Assembly: GCF_900105315.1 (NCBI RefSeq)
Contig: NZ_LT629766.1
Coordinates: 496,001-560,000 of the forward strand
Length of the DNA stretch: 64,000 nucleotides
Source: Brevibacterium siliguriense
Lineage (GTDB): Bacteria; Actinomycetota; Actinomycetes; Actinomycetales; Brevibacteriaceae
Direction of reading: 5' to 3'
Shown: positions 59,838 through 64,000 of the stretch, piece after piece
How positions within the stretch are numbered: the stretch's first letter is position 1
Layout: the number at the start of each line of letters is the position of its first letter
Made by a program: the position numbers and the translations under genes
Notes under the pieces: model-generated
Told to the model about the DNA's origin: nothing
Databases searched by the model: none
What the model saw: only the letters and a program-made list of their open reading frames with translations

Positions 59838-59942
59838 ATGCGCTGCTCACTGATCTTCCACGCACCCCACACCGAAACGAAGACCGTGACCCGGCGACTG
59901 CCCGTCCCGCCCGGATGGCTCCTCCTGATCGCTCGCCGATGA
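59838..59942 (+). CDS. Possible 34-residue peptide
   Basis: An ATG with GGAG seven bases upstream opens a 34-codon frame beginning MRCSLIFHAPHTETK and ending LLLIARR. It has no recognisable family. It sits just after the terminator-like hairpin, so it would need its own promoter. The prediction is weak and may be chance. Confidence 0.25.
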   Translation: MRCSLIFHAPHTETKTVTRRLPVPPGWLLLIARR

Positions 59943-60098
59943 CCGAGTCCGCCGAGCGCGCTCGAACGTGCCGTCACCGTCTCTGCCCGTCAGCGCGCCC
60001 TCGACCTGACCACCGACCCGGCCGAACGCGCCTACCCCTCGGTAGGGCTCACCTGAGACGGAGGTCACCTCGTCTTCGGGATGAGCGGGGGTACGGCA

Positions 60099-60104
60099 TA
60101 TGAT
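60099..60104 (+). promoter_or_regulatory. Candidate -10 box of the mevalonate operon
   Basis: TATGAT, a near-consensus -10 hexamer, lies 37 bases before the mevalonate kinase ATG. No convincing -35 was found. Its position argues against translation from the upstream in-frame start at 60081. Confidence 0.45.
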
Positions 60105-60140
60105 GGTGAAATCAATCCACAGACTCCGAAACCCTTCTGC

Positions 60141-61112
60141 ATGCACAATTCCTCTCAGACTGAACCGTCGCCGGCGCCCCAAGACACCTCTCAGGGCTTC
60201 GCTCACGCGAAGGCGATCCTCTTCGGCGAACACGCGGTCGTCTACGGCTCCCCTGCCGTCGCCGTGCCGCTGCACGGGCTCGGAGTCCAGGCCGATATCC
60301 GCCGGTCACCGCATCAGGAGACCCGGATCGAGAGCCAGCTGTTCTCCGGCACCGCGCAGACAGCTCCGGAGCCGATGGATCCCGTCGTCGCAGGTCTGAA
60401 CGCCGCGCTCAAGGCCGTGGGCGATCCCGACGCCGAGGTGGAGCTGCTCATCCGTTCGGCGATCCCCCACAGCCGCGGCTTGGGGTCGAGTGCAGCCGTG
60501 GCCACCTCCGTGGCCCGCGCCGTCGCGAACCTGCATGCGACGGTCTTCGACGAGAACACCCTCCACGAGATCGTGCAGGCGGCCGAGACCGTCGCCCATG
60601 GCCGACCCAGCGGAATCGATGCCTGGGCCGTGGCCAAACCCGCCCCCATCCGCTTCCAGACCGGGTGCGCGCAGACCATCGACGTCGGTCAGCGCCTCGT
60701 CTTCGTCCTCGCGGACTCCGGTCATCACGGGTCCACCGCCGAGGCGGTCGGAGGGGTCCGTGCCCGCCGTGACGCCGATCCCACCCGCATCGGGGGGATG
60801 ATCGACCGTCTGGCAGCGCTCACCGACGCCGCCGTCGACGACATCCGCTCCGGTGATCGGGCGACGATCGGTGAACGCATGATCGAAGCGCACAGCCTCC
60901 TCGGCGAGATCGGAGTCTCGACTCCGACCCTCGACTCTCTCGTCGACGCCGCCACCGCGGCCGGAGCCCGCGGAGCCAAGCTCACCGGCGGCGGACTCGG
61001 CGGCTGCGTTCTGGCGCTGGCCGATGACGATGATTCGGCTGAGGAGCTCGCCGAGGCCCTGCGCAAGGCGGGAGCACCCCGCACCTGGACAACGGAGGTC
61101 AGACCGACATGA
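60141..61112 (+). CDS. mvk: Mevalonate kinase
   Basis: A 323-residue GHMP kinase. The substrate site is AHAKAILFGEHAVVYGSPAVAVPL, the ATP loop is PHSRGLGSSAAVATSVARAV, and the third motif is KLTGGGLGGCVLAL. It phosphorylates mevalonate to mevalonate-5-phosphate. It is first in mvk-mvaD-pmk-fni. I prefer ATG 60141, since the in-frame codon at 60081 would precede the likely promoter. It overlaps mvaD by four bases. Confidence 0.92.
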   Translation: MHNSSQTEPSPAPQDTSQGFAHAKAILFGEHAVVYGSPAVAVPLHGLGVQADIRRSPHQETRIESQLFSGTAQTAPEPMDPVVAGLNAALKAVGDPDAEVELLIRSAIPHSRGLGSSAAVATSVARAVANLHATVFDENTLHEIVQAAETVAHGRPSGIDAWAVAKPAPIRFQTGCAQTIDVGQRLVFVLADSGHHGSTAEAVGGVRARRDADPTRIGGMIDRLAALTDAAVDDIRSGDRATIGERMIEAHSLLGEIGVSTPTLDSLVDAATAAGARGAKLTGGGLGGCVLALADDDDSAEELAEALRKAGAPRTWTTEVRPT

Positions 61113-62125
61113 GAACGACGACGGCGCGGGCCTATCCGAACATCGCCCTGGTCAAGTACTGGGGCAAGGCCGATGAGAAGCTCATCCTGCCCGCCGCGGG
61201 AAGTCTGTCGCTGACTCTCGACCATTTCGAGACCACGACCACCGTGGTGCCCGCCCCGGACGCTTCCTCCGATGTCCTCGAACTCGACGGCGTACTCGCC
61301 GATGCCGGTCAGACGGATCGGATCTCGACTTTCCTCGACCATGTCCGGGCTCTGGCGGGACGAGATGACCGGGTTCTCGTCCGGTCCCGCAACTCCGTGC
61401 CCACGGGGGCCGGTCTGGCCTCCTCGGCGTCGGGATTCGCGGCTCTGGCCACAGCAGCCGCCGCGGCCTTCGACCTCGATCTCGCCGCCGAAGATCTCAG
61501 CCGTCTGGCCCGCCGCGGTTCGGGCTCGGCCTGCCGCTCGATCCCCGACGGCATCGCCGTCTGGCATGCCGGCGACGATGCCTCCTCCTTCGCCGAGACC
61601 GTGCCCGCCCCGGATATGCGGATGATCATCGTCACCGTCAACCGGGCCAGGAAGGCCGTGTCCTCCCGCGAGGCCATGCGCCTGACCGCCGCCACCTCTC
61701 CCTTCTACTCCGGGTGGGTGTCCTCGACCGAGGACTATCTGGAGCAGATGGTCGCCGCGTGCGCGGCCGGGGACTTCACCCGCATCGGTGAGATCACCGA
61801 ATCCCACGCCCTGCGCATGCACGGGCTCATCCAGTCCACGGTGCCGCCGATCCGGTTCCTCAATCCGACCAGCCATGCGATCTTCGACGTCGTCGCCGAG
61901 GCCCGCGAGAACGGGATCGAAGCCTATTCGACCGCCGATGCCGGCCCGAACGTCGCCGTCATCGTCCGCCCCCATGACGCCGAGGCGCTGGCCGAGAAGC
62001 TCTCCGGCTTCGGCGACGTCCGCGTCGTGGGTCCCGGACCGGGAGCTCACCTGCTCACCGCCGATGACGAAGTCCCGCCCGCAGACGCAGCAACCACGGC
62101 TGCGGGTGAAGGCAGCCGGGCATGA
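61109..62125 (+). CDS. mvaD: Diphosphomevalonate decarboxylase
   Basis: A 338-residue protein beginning RAYPNIALVKYWGKADEKLILPAAGSLSLTL, the diagnostic MvaD opening. The ATP site is SVPTGAGLASSASGFAALATA, and GSGSACRSIPDGIAVW carries the catalytic region. It converts mevalonate-5-diphosphate to isopentenyl diphosphate. Overlaps both neighbours by four bases (ATGA). Full length. Confidence 0.94.
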   Translation: MRTTTARAYPNIALVKYWGKADEKLILPAAGSLSLTLDHFETTTTVVPAPDASSDVLELDGVLADAGQTDRISTFLDHVRALAGRDDRVLVRSRNSVPTGAGLASSASGFAALATAAAAAFDLDLAAEDLSRLARRGSGSACRSIPDGIAVWHAGDDASSFAETVPAPDMRMIIVTVNRARKAVSSREAMRLTAATSPFYSGWVSSTEDYLEQMVAACAAGDFTRIGEITESHALRMHGLIQSTVPPIRFLNPTSHAIFDVVAEARENGIEAYSTADAGPNVAVIVRPHDAEALAEKLSGFGDVRVVGPGPGAHLLTADDEVPPADAATTAAGEGSRA

Positions 62126-63252
62126 TCGAGACCCGGGCGCCCGGCAAACTGTTCATCGCCGGCGAATACGCTGTCGTCGGACCCGGACAGCCGGCCGTGC
62201 TCATCGCCGTCGACCGGTGCATCACCGTCCGGCTGACCGAGAGCGAAGGTGCCGGCCGCATCCATTCGAGCGAATACGGTCAGGCGCCCGTCATCTGGCG
62301 ACGCGAAGACGACGGTGAGCACATCATCGTCGATGAGCGTCCCTTCGACTATGTGCTCTCGGCGATCTCCACCGTCGAAGAGCTGCGCTCGGGGCGGGGT
62401 GCCAGCCCCCGCTACTTCGATCTCGAGATCTCCAGCGAACTCAATGACGCCGACGGCCGGAAGTTCGGTCTCGGCTCCTCGGCGGCGGTGACCGTGGCGA
62501 CGATCGCCGCTCTCGATGAGTTCTATCGCCTCGGCCTGACCCTGACCGAACGCTTCAAGCTCGCCGTCCTCGCGACCATCGCGATCTCCACGAAGGCCTC
62601 CGGCGGCGATCTCGCCGCCAGCACCTTCGGCGGTTGGATCCGCTACTCCTCCCCCGACCGGGCGGCCCTGCACGCGCACCGTGAGGCACACGGAGTCGTG
62701 TCCGCCATGAGCTGCGAGCAATGGGCCGGCTGCTCGGCCAGACGGGTCACCCCGCCGAGCTCGCTCGACCTCCTCGTCGGCTGGACCGGAACACCGGCGT
62801 CGACCGAACACCTCGTCACCCGCGTCCACACCCCGAGTGAACGGTCGGACGAAGCCTCTTCCGAGCACTCCGAATCGACCCCGAAACCGGCCCCGCTCGT
62901 CTCCTTCGCCGCGGAGTCCCACACGCTCGTCGATGATCTCGTGGCGGCCTTCGATGCCGACGATGCCGAGGCCAGCCTGACCACGATCCGCTCCGTGCGC
63001 GCCCTGCTGCGGCGACTGAGCGACTCCACGGGCAGCCTCATCGAAACCGAAGCCCTGCACGATCTGTGCGAGATCGCCGAAACCCACGGTGCCGCCGCGA
63101 AGCCCTCGGGTGCCGGCGGCGGCGACTGCGGAATCGCACTCGCCCACTCACACAGCGAAGCACAGACCATTCTCAGCGGCTGGGAAGCCGCCGGAATCCG
63201 ACCCCTGGACCTCGGTGCCCACCGAGAGGAAGGCGAGATCGATGAGTTCTGA
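62122..63252 (+). CDS. pmk: Phosphomevalonate kinase
   Basis: A 376-residue GHMP kinase of the phosphomevalonate kinase type. The substrate segment is RAPGKLFIAGEYAVVGPGQPAVLIAVDR, the ATP loop KFGLGSSAAVTVATIAAL, and the C-terminal motif AKPSGAGGGDCGIAL. It makes mevalonate-5-diphosphate. Translation is coupled to mvaD, and its stop lies 11 bases inside fni. Nothing unusual apart from a Ser/Glu-rich loop around residue 240-260. Confidence 0.92.
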   Translation: MIETRAPGKLFIAGEYAVVGPGQPAVLIAVDRCITVRLTESEGAGRIHSSEYGQAPVIWRREDDGEHIIVDERPFDYVLSAISTVEELRSGRGASPRYFDLEISSELNDADGRKFGLGSSAAVTVATIAALDEFYRLGLTLTERFKLAVLATIAISTKASGGDLAASTFGGWIRYSSPDRAALHAHREAHGVVSAMSCEQWAGCSARRVTPPSSLDLLVGWTGTPASTEHLVTRVHTPSERSDEASSEHSESTPKPAPLVSFAAESHTLVDDLVAAFDADDAEASLTTIRSVRALLRRLSDSTGSLIETEALHDLCEIAETHGAAAKPSGAGGGDCGIALAHSHSEAQTILSGWEAAGIRPLDLGAHREEGEIDEF

Positions 63253-64000
63253 GACCCCCGCATCGGTTGAGTCACCGGAGACCAAGGCCTCACGGGCCTC
63301 CCGCAAGGACGACCACGTTCGCCTCGCCTCGGCGCAGCAGACCGAAGGTCCCCGCCGCACCGACTTCGACGACCTCGAATTCGTCCACCATGCGCTCTCG
63401 GGCACGAGTCCCGAACGCGTCGACCTCAGCGTGAACTTAAGCGAATGGACCTGGCCGACGCCCTTCTACGTCAACGGCATGACCGGCGGCACGGAGACCA
63501 CGGCGAAGATCAACCGGGATCTGGCCATCGCCGCCGCCGAGACCGGTCTGCCCATGGCCTGCGGTTCGATGAGCGTGGCCCTCGACGATGCCGAGGCCGC
63601 AAAGGGCTTCACCGTCATCCGCGAGGAGAACCCGGACGGCTTCGTCATGGGCAACCTCGGCGCCGGTCGCAGCGCCGACGATGCCCGCCGCGCTGTCGAA
63701 CTGCTGCGCGCTGACGCGCTCCAGCTGCACATCAACCCCGTGCAGGAGACCGCGATGCCCGAAGGCACCCGCGACTTCTCCACCTGGCTCTCCGGCCTCG
63801 AGGACATCGTCGCCGCCTGCCCGGTGCCCGTCGTCGTCAAGGAGGTCGGATTCGGACTCAGCCGCCGCACCCTGACCCTGCTCGCCGAAGTCGGGGTGCA
63901 GTTCGCCGATGTCTCCGGCGCCGGAGGCACGGATTTCCTGCGCATCGAAAACGACCGATCGCCCGCCGATGACTTCTCCATGCTCACCGGCTTCGGCCAG
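63242..64000 (+). CDS. fni: Type 2 isopentenyl-diphosphate isomerase (partial, cut by window edge)
   Basis: 253 codons without a stop; the C-terminal part lies beyond the window. Fni signatures include RKDDHVRLA, EFVHHALSG, FYVNGMTGGTETTAKIN, MACGSMSVAL, NLGAGRSADDA, LQLHINPVQE, VVVKEVGFGLSRRTL and ADVSGAGGTDF. It is an FMN- and NADPH-dependent enzyme that interconverts IPP and DMAPP. It overlaps pmk by 11 bases. A TTA leucine codon occurs at 63437-63439, rare in high-GC actinobacteria. HMG-CoA reductase and synthase genes would be expected next. Confidence 0.92.
   Translation, partial: MSSETPASVESPETKASRASRKDDHVRLASAQQTEGPRRTDFDDLEFVHHALSGTSPERVDLSVNLSEWTWPTPFYVNGMTGGTETTAKINRDLAIAAAETGLPMACGSMSVALDDAEAAKGFTVIREENPDGFVMGNLGAGRSADDARRAVELLRADALQLHINPVQETAMPEGTRDFSTWLSGLEDIVAACPVPVVVKEVGFGLSRRTLTLLAEVGVQFADVSGAGGTDFLRIENDRSPADDFSMLTGFGQ

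Larger units (their letters stand above)
59711..60140. promoter_or_regulatory. Intergenic region with palindrome and terminator before the mevalonate operon
   Basis: This ~430-base gap contains an intergenic GCCTCGGCG at 59721-59729, a perfect 20-bp palindrome at 59762-59781, a hairpin at 59790-59825 that probably ends the GlcD transcript, and a promoter-like TATGAT (60099-60104) ~37 bases before the mevalonate kinase start. A possible small ORF is listed separately. Confidence 0.55.

Noticed and set aside
1-64000. CRISPR array, prophage or insertion sequence
   Set aside because: No regularly spaced repeats, integrase, transposase or phage structural genes are present.

Overview
The window is a 64-kb piece of a high-GC actinobacterial chromosome. 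Most genes start at ATG or GTG preceded by an AGGAG-type ribosome binding site, a few start at TTG, and many neighbours overlap by 1-4 bases. The gene content (ETF genes, a branched-chain 2-oxoacid dehydrogenase, ACC deaminase, many amino-acid and carboxylate transporters, and a mevalonate operon) fits a Micrococcales actinobacterium, with Brevibacterium my best guess. That genus call is inference, as no rRNA is present. No complete tRNA, rRNA, CRISPR array, insertion sequence or prophage was found.

Layout. 0.1-4.2 kb: etfB-etfA and a cytochrome b561-type membrane protein with a long tail that repeats an LRRGLPR..GG.PWPPEG motif, all on the minus strand. 4.5-8.2 kb: an Lrp regulator, then an iron locus with a DtxR/IdeR box, a siderophore-interacting flavin reductase fused to a methyltransferase-like domain, and a siderophore-binding lipoprotein. 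8.2-11.6 kb: an unknown 647-residue protein, a TetR regulator and a small membrane protein. 11.7-15.4 kb: E1alpha-E1beta-E2 of a 2-oxoacid dehydrogenase. 15.5-17.4 kb: an ABC-F ribosome protection ATPase preceded by a 14-codon leader ORF with an RLR motif. 17.5-19.3 kb: a DUF3311 protein and a sodium/solute symporter. 19.4-25.2 kb: an overlapping acyl-CoA ligase / ketosynthase / acyl-CoA dehydrogenase operon facing a TetR-DUF6204-MarR-like operon.

25-33 kb: an aldehyde dehydrogenase, an alanine/glycine symporter, and an ACC deaminase coupled to an AceE/MdeB-type E1, opposite a GntR regulator with a perfect 16-bp palindrome. 33.7-35.9 kb: a DUF6230 / DUF6114 / secreted-protein operon. 36-43 kb: a second alanine/glycine symporter, a class I amidotransferase, small membrane proteins, and an 8-oxoguanine-deaminase-like amidohydrolase opposite a purine permease. 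43-48.8 kb: a DUF222-HNH protein, a HAD phosphatase, an M50-like membrane protease and a Gfo/Idh oxidoreductase. 48.9-54 kb: PhzF, a membrane methyltransferase, and small enzymes and regulators. 54-56.3 kb: an ArsR sensor with an unusual P1B ATPase. 56.4-59.7 kb: a polymerase-I-like protein and a GlcD-type oxidase. 60.1-64 kb: mvk-mvaD-pmk-fni, with fni running off the right edge.

How the genes work together. Much of the window is catabolic. ACC deaminase makes 2-oxobutyrate, which the adjacent E1 could decarboxylate. The 2-oxoacid and acyl-CoA dehydrogenases yield acyl-CoAs and reduced ETF, which the ETF-linked cytochrome b could pass to the quinone pool. The most promising undescribed items are the repeat-tailed cytochrome beside etfBA and the putative macrolide-responsive leader before the ABC-F gene.
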